From NCBI GenBank assembly GCA_009692155.1, contig SHZW01000002.1:118629-182628 (forward strand): DNA of 64,000 nt. The letters are read 5' to 3'. This DNA comes from Nitrospiraceae bacterium. GTDB lineage: Bacteria; Nitrospirota; Nitrospiria; Nitrospirales; Nitrospiraceae. The notes beneath the pieces were generated by a model that worked only from the letters and a program-made list of their open reading frames with translations, was not told where the DNA came from and made no database searches. The position numbers and the translations under genes are program-made. Shown here piece by piece: positions 51,135-58,816 of this stretch (the stretch's first letter is position 1; each line of letters opens with the position of its first letter).

Positions 51135-51613
51135 ATGCGGAGACTTTCGCGCCGGAATTTCCTGAAGTTGGTGGGTGGGGTTGCCGTGGCGGCTGCTTTG
51201 CCAACGCCGGCGCTCGCCGGCATGCTCGACCAGCTCTTTCGCTCGGCTCCCAGGCTCAGGCCGGCGCTCACGTCGAACGACGAGTTGTACGTCACGTCCT
51301 ATAGAAACCCTCCGGATACCGCATCGAACATTGGTCGCTGTCGATTCAAGGGTTGGTTGAACGGCCGTTCGCGCTGACCTATTCGCAACTCACGGTGCGA
51401 CCGACGGTTTCCGAGGTCGTCACCTTGGAATGTGTGGGTAATTGGTTGGCGGCTGATGCGATCAGCACCGCGCAGTGGGAGGGCATCCCGCTCAAAGCCT
51501 TGCTGGAAGAGGCCAGCGTACTTTTGCATGGGATGGACGTGGTGTTCCGAGCTGCCGACGGCTATTCGGACAGCATCCCGCTCGCCCCGTCCACGTGCCA
51601 GACCACGAAATAG
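51135..51613 (+). pseudogene. sulfite oxidase/MsrP-like Tat-exported molybdoenzyme, broken
   Basis: ATG 51135 starts a twin-arginine signal (RRLSRRNFLKLVGGVAVAAA). The frame holds to NDELYVTSYRNPP (about residue 61) and is lost near 51309-51325. The -1 frame then gives YRIEHWSLSIQGLVERPFAL and LECVGNWLAADAISTAQWEG, the start of the molybdopterin-binding domain, up to ADGYSDSIPL near 51585, where the gene is truncated against a FecR fragment on the other strand. The rest of the enzyme is absent. Confidence 0.85.
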
Positions 51614-52086
51614 GTGCCCCGCGCTGCCGCGACGGCTGTCGGGGTGTGGATCTCGAATTTTGACCCCGATCCGGCAAAGGCCTTTCCAACCAGCGCGCGC
51701 ACACTGCCTTGAACGAGATTGACGACCACGCTACGCACGTTGCGGGTGGGATCGTAAATGTGCTCGGTGATTTCGACGCGGCTGTGCTCGCCGACTGTGA
51801 GGATGCTGTCGTCGTTCAGGAGAGCCTTGGTGCGGGATTCCTTGTCGGTCTCGATGGTATCGCGAAACAGGACGCTGTTTTGAAGCTTGACCGCCGTGGC
51901 GGCGCCTGTTGACGGACGAGTGACGGTGATGCGGCCTTCCACGGCGGTAAAGATGCCGATGTCTTCCTGGACGGGCGCCTGGATGGGCGATTGTTCTGCG
52001 ATTGCCGCCGCTGCCAGGCAGAAGGAACCCGCAAGAATTGCGGTGATCGGGAATAACTGGCTGGGGAATCGGGTCACGGCTTTCAT
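51562..52086 (-). pseudogene. FecR-domain periplasmic protein, 3'-truncated
   Basis: ATG 52086 starts a signal peptide (AAAAIAEQ). The mature part carries a FecR-type domain: VEGRITVTRPSTGAATAVKL, SILTVGEHSRVEITEHIYDP and VRALVGKAFAGSGSKFEIHT, then TPTAVAAARGTYFVV. After VVWHVDGA (about 51585) the frame enters the antisense of the sulfite-oxidase-like fragment and stops at 51562. Two genes are thus joined tail to tail with both 3' ends missing. Confidence 0.75.
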
Positions 52087-52213
52087 AGAAAGAAGTTCCA
52101 ACGAAAGATGACCGCGGCTGTGCAAAACAGTGTACCGCGAGCCCTGTTCGTTGTCGAGGGTGGAATGTGATGATCTGCCAACGCGTGTGCGTCACCGGCT
52201 TGCAGTGTTCGTC

Positions 52214-52438
52214 TCAGCGGCGGCCGCCCCGGCCGCCGCGCCATCCGCCGCCGTAGCCACGCCCGGGATGGCTCCGGTACTGACCCCAACCCGATCCTCG
52301 CCAGGTTCGACCGTAACCGTAAGGCCGGCCATAGAAATAGGGGTAGGCGCCGGTTGGTCCTGACCAATACATGGGAGGGCCATAGGGGGTGCACAATGCT
52401 GAAGGGAGCGTGCCCCAGGCAGCTGCGTCTCGTGCCAT
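52214..52438 (-). CDS. small Gly/Tyr/Arg-rich protein
   Basis: The 74-residue frame ATG 52438 contains YPYFYGRPYGYGRTWRGSGW and RGYGGGWRGGRGGRR, a low-complexity pattern seen in short surface or RNA-associated proteins. There is no signal peptide; an in-frame TAG lies eight codons upstream, so the start cannot be moved far, and the SD is weak. It may be a fragment. Confidence 0.4.
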   Translation of the reverse strand: MARDAAAWGTLPSALCTPYGPPMYWSGPTGAYPYFYGRPYGYGRTWRGSGWGQYRSHPGRGYGGGWRGGRGGRR

Positions 52439-52462
52439 GGACGAGCAGATGTCTCTCCTTTC

Positions 52463-52711
52463 CTATTTCAGTGGCCGTTGCGTTCCCATAACTGGATAGC
52501 AAAAGGTTGTACAGTCATTGGGATTGCTGACGTTGCAACAGGTGGTACACAACTGTGACCCGTAGGGGCCAGTGACGATCTGTGTCACGCATCCACCCCC
52601 GCCCCCCATACCGCCCCCTTCATGGTATGCGCAAGTATCTGGAACGTCGTGGATCGTAAACACTCCACAAGCACTTGCTACCAAAAAGACCCAGTACAGT
52701 TTATTTCGCAT
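52463..52711 (-). CDS. small secreted Cys/Gly-rich protein
   Basis: ATG 52711 follows AAAGGAAAA and gives 82 residues: a hydrophobic signal (KLYWVFLVASACGVF) then a Gly-run and Cys-rich tail (CVTQIVTGPYGSQLCTTCCN, TTFCYPVMG). The same frame is open upstream to ATG 52862/52879, where a lipoprotein-like start (LTTVGC) is encoded, so a longer 138-residue product is possible. Function is unknown. Confidence 0.5.
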   Translation of the reverse strand: MRNKLYWVFLVASACGVFTIHDVPDTCAYHEGGGMGGGGGCVTQIVTGPYGSQLCTTCCNVSNPNDCTTFCYPVMGTQRPLK

Positions 52712-52945
52712 GGTGTTTTCCTTTCTCTTTTTATAGGCGTTCATGCCGGCGGGCTGTGCCGGGCCTGAGTCATAGGCCAACGGATCGTCCATCGCGACGG
52801 CCATGGACTGGCATCCGACGGTGGTCAGGCCGATGGCGGCCACGAGCGTGAGTTGGAGCATGGCGGAATGGCAGGGCATGGTGCACCCCCAGGGTTTGCC
52901 TGTCGGGGGGCGCGGCCTGGTGCGGGCCGGCCCCCCCGACAGTAT

Positions 52946-53194
52946 TCAGGCTGCCGGCATTTCCAGGCCCAACTCGGGAAACGAGTAGAGTGGAGCCGCG
53001 TGCGCCGGTGACTGAGCCATATGAATCGGCAGCACCGGCGAGAGCCCGACAGCCCGATGCTGAATAATCAGGGGATCGACGACATTCCCGCAGCACACGC
53101 ACCGCCAGCCGTGGAAACTGATGTGCTGTGGATCTCCCCGCAGATCTTCGAATCGTTCCACTACCATCAACCCGTGACACCTCAGACAATCCAT
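52946..53194 (-). CDS. small zinc-ribbon-like protein
   Basis: ATG 53194 follows GGAGG. The 82-residue protein has two Cys pairs, CLRC (residues 3-6) and CVCC (about 33-36), with GWRCVCCGNVVDPLI between, typical of a zinc ribbon. The tail contains no second domain. Function is unknown; the Cys-pair layout suggests metal binding only. Confidence 0.75.
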   Translation of the reverse strand: MDCLRCHGLMVVERFEDLRGDPQHISFHGWRCVCCGNVVDPLIIQHRAVGLSPVLPIHMAQSPAHAAPLYSFPELGLEMPAA

Positions 53195-53380
53195 GGCAGC
53201 CCTCCTTCCGCCATCCGGCCTGGTGCAATAGGAAATAGGATCAATGCGCCGAGCGGTTCTGTGGTTCTCCAGCGTCCATGCATTATGTGTAACGTAAAGA
53301 CGCAGCTACGTGGTAGGGCGTAGGGGGAACGAGCAAGAGGTTTTATGGCTCTAATGTGTCAGAGCCGAATGGCCTTAGAC
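53195..53380. other. intergenic region, no gene seen
   Basis: It contains the upstream region of the minus-strand zinc-ribbon gene and a short hairpin GGCTCT/AGAGCC (about 53347-53366). No coding frame with an SD is visible. Confidence 0.55.
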
Positions 53381-53500
53381 GGATGTTGAAAAAAACTTCC
53401 AGCATCGTTCTCGCGTCGCTCCCAGCCTGCGGCGTACCGAAACCGTACGCCTCGGCTGTTCGCTCGCTGCGGCCTTGCTAGAAGCCTTTTTGAACATCCT
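53381..53500. repeat. GGATGTTGAAAAA palindromic element, copy 2
   Basis: GGATGTTGAAAAAAACTTCC (53381-53400) pairs with AAGCCTTTTTGAACATCC (about 53482-53499). The loop holds an inner hairpin GGCGTAC/GTACGCC. It is longer than copy 1 (120 versus 82 bases). Confidence 0.85.
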
Positions 53501-53537
53501 GAGAAGAATGCGGATTGCGCGGAACAGCTTGCGGCGC

Positions 53538-54209
53538 TTAGCTTTTTTGAGGCTTGCCTACTGTCGACTGTTTGGCAAAGATGACGGCGGCCTGGGCTCG
53601 ACGGGTGATTTGAAGTTTCTGGTAGATGTTGGAAAGATAGTTTTTGACCGTTTTCGGGCTGAGTCCCATGTCGGCGGCGATTTCCTTGTTGGTTTTGCCG
53701 TCTGCAACCAGCGCCACCACCCGCTGTTCCTGCGGAGACAACGCCTCGCGACCAGGTTCCGGAGGGGCGGTGCTGCGGGTTTTGACCCAGGTGAGGACGC
53801 GTTTTGTGGCGGCCGGGTCCAGGATGGATTCGCCGGCAGCCACCCGCTTGATGGAGTCTATGAGCGTGTCCACGCCGATTTCCTTGATCAGGTAGCCGTG
53901 CGCTCCGGCCAGCACGGCAGCCAGAACCGTGTCGTCATCCGCAAACGATGTCAGAAACAGCACGCGGATCTGCGGCCATTGTTCCAGGATGTCGTTGCAG
54001 GCCTGAACGCCGTCTTTTCCCGGAAGACGGATATCCATCAGGATGACGTCCGGTTTCAGCCGTTTGGTTTCCGTGATCGCTGCGTCCGCCGTCCCGGCTT
54101 CGCCGACCACCTTGATCTGAGGGTCGCGGGCCAGCACCATCTTGAGCCCCTCGCGGACAACCGCGTGATCGTCCACCAGCAGGACGGCGATCGGTTTGCC
54201 TGTCGTCAT
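53538..54209 (-). CDS. NarL/LuxR-family response regulator
   Basis: ATG 54209 has AAGGAG eight bases upstream. The 223-residue protein has a receiver domain (AVLLVDDHAVVREGLKMVLA, phospho-Asp in DVILMDIRLPGKDG, Lys in YLIKE) and a C-terminal LuxR HTH (LSPQEQRVVALVADGKTNKE, then GLSPKTVKNYLSNIYQKL). The start overlaps the end of the histidine kinase gene by four bases, so the two form a cognate pair. The target genes are unknown. Confidence 0.93.
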   Translation of the reverse strand: MTTGKPIAVLLVDDHAVVREGLKMVLARDPQIKVVGEAGTADAAITETKRLKPDVILMDIRLPGKDGVQACNDILEQWPQIRVLFLTSFADDDTVLAAVLAGAHGYLIKEIGVDTLIDSIKRVAAGESILDPAATKRVLTWVKTRSTAPPEPGREALSPQEQRVVALVADGKTNKEIAADMGLSPKTVKNYLSNIYQKLQITRRAQAAVIFAKQSTVGKPQKS

Positions 54210-55231
54210 GATCCGGAACTCCTTTGCGGCAGAGGAAGCGCCAGCGCGATGCGGACCCCCTGGCCGGGCTGCGAGACGATCTGCAGGTCCGCCCCGATGG
54301 CCTTGGCGCGTGCGCCGATGTTGGCCAGGCCGTGACTGGCTTGTTGCATGGCTGCAGGATCGAACCCGATGCCGTCGTCCCGGATTTCGATCCGGAGAGT
54401 GCCGTTCTGTCGTTGGGCGGTCACCACTCCCTCGTGGGCCCGGGAATGTTGCAGACAATTGCTCAACGCCTCGCGGACGATCAGCAGAATAGAGTCCGCC
54501 TGCTCGTGTGACAGATGTGCAGCCAGGCGTGGTTCCATGTCCACCCGGAGTTGCGGACCCGTGCCGATCGTCATGCTCTGGACCAGCGCAGGGAGGGCGG
54601 TATCGAACGGCGGCTGTCCCTCGTGGGCAGGCTGAGGGCCCGCGATATAACTCCGGATATGCTGCATGGTAAGTTTGAGTTGATCGAGGGCTTGCGGGAT
54701 GCGTCCAACCGCCTCCGTGGGGTCTGCCTGCTGTCCCGCCCGACCGGCTTCCAGACGCAACCCGACGGCGTAGAGCGATTGCAGGACGTCGTCGTGGAGG
54801 TCGCGGTTCAATTGCTCACGTTCTTCAAAGACCCGCGAGAGGTCCCGTGTCCGATCTTCGACGCGGGCTTCCAGCTCTTGATTCAGTTGATGCAGTTGAT
54901 CGTGCGTGCGCCGGTAGTTTTGGACCAGCAGGGCGGTCGCCAGGAACAGGACGACTGCAATCGAGCGGTTGAACAGGATGATGTAAAAATCGAATGTCGG
55001 TGGAGAGAGGTATGACCCCAGTGCCGTCAGAATCGTGCAGAGTGTCGCCATCCACCAGAGTGTCTGCTCGCGCGGCGACCAGACGGTCAGCAGGATGCAC
55101 AGGACGTACAGATACTGCGGTGGCATTTCCTGCGGGGTGTAGACATCGATGGCCAGGACTGCCGCGGCAATCGCCAAAGCGATCGGGAGTACGGGGACCT
55201 TGCGCGATTCGTGAACGGGCTCGGGGTTCAT
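54206..55231 (-). CDS. NarX-type histidine kinase (HisKA_3)
   Basis: The 341-residue protein has three or four N-terminal membrane helices (about residues 10-110) with almost no periplasmic loop and a coiled coil. The HisKA_3 motif is NRDLHDDVLQSLYAVGLRLE with the phospho-His at about 152, and an HATPase domain follows (REALSNCLQHSRAHEG, DDGIGFDPAA, GLANIGARAKAIG). It probably senses a membrane or cytoplasmic signal. The ATG at 55231 has no strong SD. The partner regulator follows. Confidence 0.9.
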   Translation of the reverse strand: MNPEPVHESRKVPVLPIALAIAAAVLAIDVYTPQEMPPQYLYVLCILLTVWSPREQTLWWMATLCTILTALGSYLSPPTFDFYIILFNRSIAVVLFLATALLVQNYRRTHDQLHQLNQELEARVEDRTRDLSRVFEEREQLNRDLHDDVLQSLYAVGLRLEAGRAGQQADPTEAVGRIPQALDQLKLTMQHIRSYIAGPQPAHEGQPPFDTALPALVQSMTIGTGPQLRVDMEPRLAAHLSHEQADSILLIVREALSNCLQHSRAHEGVVTAQRQNGTLRIEIRDDGIGFDPAAMQQASHGLANIGARAKAIGADLQIVSQPGQGVRIALALPLPQRSSGS

Positions 55232-55337
55232 CCGGCCTCGCGGTCAGGAAACTGCTTTCACTATTACACCTTCCGGTTCCGACTGCAAGCGGGGCGGCCT
55301 GGTTTTGCGGGCGGCCGGTGTCTTGGTAGAATGAGCC

Positions 55338-56669
55338 ATGCCTCGATCAGGAGCATACGACATGCAGAAGCCGGCGCAGCCGATGCCGGCGAACGTGCGG
55401 GAACTGATGATCCGGCATTTGCCGGCACGCAGCCACATTGTTTTAGAAGCAGCCGGCCGTTTGGCAGACGAGATGGGGGTGCCGGTCTTTGTCGTGGGTG
55501 GCATCGTCCGCGATCTGCTGCTCGGTGTGAGCACCTTCGATCTTGATCTGGTCGTCGAGGGCAACGGCATTGACTTTGCCCGGGCGTTCGCCCGCGACAC
55601 CGGCGGACAGGTGTCGGTGCACGACCGGTTCGGCACGGCGACGGTGACACTGGAAGAAGGCCCAAGGATCGACATTGCCACCGCGAGGAAAGAGTCGTAC
55701 GCGCAACCGGCTGCGCTGCCGCTGGTCGTGCCGGCGTCGATCCAGGACGATCTGCTCCGTCGCGACTTCACGATCAACGCGCTCGCGGTTCGACTCAATG
55801 CGCAGCGATTCGGCGAGATGGTGGATGCCTGTAACGGACAAGGCGATCTTGCCGCGCAGCGCATCCGAATTCTGCACAGCCGAAGCTTTCTCGACGATCC
55901 GACGCGGATTTTCCGGGCCATCCGGTTCGAGCAGCGCCTTGGATTCCGGATGGACCGGCCTACGCTCGCGTGCTTGCGCGACGCGATCGCAACGGGCGTG
56001 ATCGGGCACCTTTCAGCCCATCGACTATCCGAGGAACTGAAACGGATGTTTGCTGAACGGCATCCCGGGCGTGCGATCGCCCGGATGGGCGAACTGGGCG
56101 TTCTCCGCACGATTCATCCGAAGCTCGCGTGGTCCGAAAAGCTTGAAGGGATGCTGAAGAGGGTCGGGCACGCGGTCGCATGGCATGAACGGAGTTTGCC
56201 GAAGCACAAGCTGGAAGTCTGGTTGCTGTACGTGATGGCGCTGCTGGAAGGACTTCCGCCCAAGCCGGTGGCGGACATTCTGAAGCGGCTGGCACTTTCG
56301 AAGCAGGAGGCGGAGGCGATCCGAGCCGGCCACGCCCATGCCAGGACGGTTCTCCGCCGTCTGGCCAAACGGCCGGCGCCGAAGCCGAGCGACGTCTATC
56401 GCGCTCTCGCCGGTTTTCCCAGGGAAACAGTCGTGTTTCTGCTGGCGTCGGCGAAGTCTGAATCCGTGAAGCGCCTGATCCAGGCGTATGCGACCACCTA
56501 CCGGCAGGTCAAACCGTCCCTCACCGGAGCCAGTCTGAAGTCACTTGGTCTCAAGCCGGGTCCGCAATTCAAAAAGATTCTCGGCCGCTTGCTGGACGCC
56601 CGCCTGAACGGTGATGTGAACAGCGACATGGAAGAGCGGGAGCTGGCCAGAAAGCTCGCACGCGTGTAG
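55338..56669 (+). CDS. CCA-adding/poly(A) polymerase family tRNA nucleotidyltransferase
   Basis: The 443-residue class II nucleotidyltransferase has the GG-DxD motif VPVFVVGGIVRDLLLGVSTF followed by DLDLVVEG, the RRDFTINAL stretch and an RNA-binding domain (RIFRAIRFEQRLGFRMD). The C-terminal half is helical and ends in a short basic tail. Whether it adds CCA, CC or A to tRNA, or is a poly(A) polymerase, cannot be told by inspection. The first in-frame ATG at 55338 is given; ATG 55362 is an alternative. Confidence 0.88.
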   Translation: MPRSGAYDMQKPAQPMPANVRELMIRHLPARSHIVLEAAGRLADEMGVPVFVVGGIVRDLLLGVSTFDLDLVVEGNGIDFARAFARDTGGQVSVHDRFGTATVTLEEGPRIDIATARKESYAQPAALPLVVPASIQDDLLRRDFTINALAVRLNAQRFGEMVDACNGQGDLAAQRIRILHSRSFLDDPTRIFRAIRFEQRLGFRMDRPTLACLRDAIATGVIGHLSAHRLSEELKRMFAERHPGRAIARMGELGVLRTIHPKLAWSEKLEGMLKRVGHAVAWHERSLPKHKLEVWLLYVMALLEGLPPKPVADILKRLALSKQEAEAIRAGHAHARTVLRRLAKRPAPKPSDVYRALAGFPRETVVFLLASAKSESVKRLIQAYATTYRQVKPSLTGASLKSLGLKPGPQFKKILGRLLDARLNGDVNSDMEERELARKLARV

Positions 56670-56692
56670 CCGCGTGCTGTTCAAGGCGCTCG

Positions 56693-57376
56693 TTATTCGC
56701 CGGCACTGAACGGGATGCTCGTGCTTGAGACTTCACCCGGCAGCAGGATGGTGAGCGCCGTCGGCGCATTCGCCTCATGATGGGCGACGGCAAACAGGAC
56801 GCAGGCCTGCGGGATTGGATCGGGCGGAAACGCCAGCAATGCTGGAAATTCAATCAGCGGGCTGGCCACGCGTGCGGCCGCCAGCTTCAGCCGAAAGGCC
56901 ATGAGCACGTCGCGCACGCGGCGTTCGTATTCTTCTTCGGGCACGTTGCGGGTGGCGGTAATGCCGATCTCCCAGAGAGGACGCGAGAAACTGACCGGGA
57001 GCCGAAGTCCCATCCGGTGTGCGATTGGTGTCACGTCAATCAAGGCACCGGCCTGAATCGCTTCCTCTCGCGAGAGAGTGTGGGGTTGCGGAGATGTGAC
57101 CGGAAGCTCCGGCGCCTGTCCGGTCTGTTCCGAGGAAAGCGCAAGGGGTGTCGGTGACGCGCCTGTTTCCGGCTCGCTTGCCCACGCTTCGGGGTGTTCC
57201 GGCTGTTCTGTTTGTGGTGCTGCCGGTTCCGGAAGGCCTCGCGCGGCCAGAATACCGTCGTACACGGCGCGGGCAGCCTTGGACCAGGACGGGTCGAACG
57301 GGTGCCCGGCAAAGGCGGCATTCGCGGCCCTGCGCTCGTCGTAGGTGAGGATGTGTGGAGTCTGGTCCGGTTGCAT
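56693..57376 (-). CDS. DUF6573-like protein
   Basis: The 227-residue protein has a short N-terminal part (DERRAANAAFAGHPFDPSWS), a Pro/Glu-rich linker and a C-terminal ~120-residue domain starting EEAIQAGALIDVTPIAHRMG, with LRLPVSFSRPLWE and ERRVRDVLMAFRLKLAAAR. The C-terminal domain resembles DUF6573-type proteins. It is convergent with the tRNA nucleotidyltransferase gene. Function is unknown. Confidence 0.7.
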   Translation of the reverse strand: MQPDQTPHILTYDERRAANAAFAGHPFDPSWSKAARAVYDGILAARGLPEPAAPQTEQPEHPEAWASEPETGASPTPLALSSEQTGQAPELPVTSPQPHTLSREEAIQAGALIDVTPIAHRMGLRLPVSFSRPLWEIGITATRNVPEEEYERRVRDVLMAFRLKLAAARVASPLIEFPALLAFPPDPIPQACVLFAVAHHEANAPTALTILLPGEVSSTSIPFSAGE

Positions 57377-57477
57377 ATCTCTCAGATAGGCTCGGAAATC
57401 TCGAAGTCAAGTAGTGTGGCGGCCGTTGCATCGAAGCGTCGCTCGCGGTAGGATGCGCGGCCAATTAAGGGTGGGTA

Positions 57478-57735
57478 ATGGCTGATCCGAACAAGGGCCT
57501 CTTCGATCATCAGTACGGGCGGTTCGTGGCCGACCGCGACAGGGCGGAAGGCTACGATTTTCAACACCAGACCACCGGCAACGTCCCTCCGCCACCAGTG
57601 ACCTTCGCGCAAAAGCTTCGCTGGTGGACGTGGGATCGCTGGAAGCGCCGCAAGCACATTCGCGAGGCGCGCGATCGTCGCGTCCAGGACATCGTGCAAC
57701 TCCGTCATTCCACGTCTCCTTCAAAAAAGTCCTAA
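57478..57735 (+). CDS. small basic protein preceding the K+ channel gene
   Basis: The 85-residue frame has the Trp/Arg-rich helix KLRWWTWDRWKRRKHIREAR and no signal peptide. Its TAA overlaps the ATG of the channel gene by one base, so the two look translationally coupled. Antisense open frames exist here but lack a ribosome-binding site. No family was recognised. Confidence 0.6.
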   Translation: MADPNKGLFDHQYGRFVADRDRAEGYDFQHQTTGNVPPPPVTFAQKLRWWTWDRWKRRKHIREARDRRVQDIVQLRHSTSPSKKS

Positions 57736-58772
57736 TGGCACGCTATCGCCGGTTGGTGGTGGCGTTTCTGCTGCTGGTCGGGGTGAACTTTGTTTTCGCA
57801 GTCGGCTACTGGCTCATGCAGCAGGGCCGCACCAACCCCGACGGGTCCGAAATCGATTTTTTGCAGTGTCTTTATATGACGGTGATCTCGACCTTCACGG
57901 TCGGGTATGGCGAAGTCCTCCCGATCGTGACCCCGACGGACAAAATCTATACGATGCTGGTGATTGTGCTCGGGTTAGGCACGATGGGTTATGGCGTGAG
58001 CCAAATGACGGCGTTTCTCGTGGAGGGGGAACTCCACGGCATCTTAGCGAGGCGGAAAATGGAAAACTGATTGCGGCGATGAAGGACCATTTCATTGTGT
58101 GCGGCGTGGGGGATGTAGGCCATTACGTGATCGAGGAAATGCTGGCCACCCAGCGGCCGTTCGTGGCGGTGGATGAGGATGAGGAACTTCTCAAGAAATT
58201 GTCCGAAGGGAGTTCGTTTCCCTATGTGGTCGGGGATGCGACGGCTGAAGAAATCCTGGCTGCGGCGGGCATCATAGCAGGCGGGAGGCGTCGTGTGCGC
58301 GTTGCCGCACGACCGGGACAATCTGGTCCTGGCCATGACCTGCCGGATGAACAATCCGAAAATCCGCATTGTGGCCAAATGTCACGACATCAAGCTGTCG
58401 CAGCGAATCAAAACCGCCGGCGCCGATTCCGTGGTTTCGCCGCAGTTTATCAGAGGCATGCGGTTGGTGAGCGAAATGGTCCGGCCGACCGTGGTGAGTT
58501 TTCTCGACCTCATGCTGCGGGACCGTGACAAGGGCATGCGGGTGGAGGAGGTGCGGGTGCAGACCGGCAGTGCCCTGGCCGGCAAGCCGTTGACCGATCG
58601 GGCCGTGGCCGACACCGACGTGCTGATTTTGGCGATCCAGGCTCCCGGCGAACAGACCTTTGCTTACGGACCGTCATCGGGTTCGGTTCTGGCGGCAGGC
58701 TGCACCATGATCATCCTGGGAAGTGCGGCCAGTGTGAATGCCGTCCGCGAAAAAGCGGGGGCGGGAATCTGA
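57735..58772 (+). pseudogene. two-TM K+ channel with TrkA-N/TrkA-C domains, frameshifted twice
   Basis: ATG 57735 starts two membrane helices around the selectivity filter STFTVGYGEV. Frame is lost at about 58055-58070 (AAAATGGAAAAC region): a missing A there would continue as KLIAAMKDHFIVCGVGDVGH, the TrkA-N Rossmann domain. Frame returns at about 58275-58293 to VVCALPHDRDNLVLAMTCRM and continues through a TrkA-C domain ending at 58772. Domain order is complete, so it would be an ordinary KtrAB/MthK-like channel of ~345 residues if the two indels are errors. Confidence 0.8.
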
Positions 58773-58816
58773 CTATTCCCGAATCAGCCCGCGCAGCCGG
58801 AAGTTGAACTCGTTGT

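Noticed and set aside
57382..57708. 108-codon minus-strand frame antisense to the small basic protein
   Set aside because: No ribosome-binding site. The plus-strand frame is coupled to the channel gene and has a more protein-like composition.
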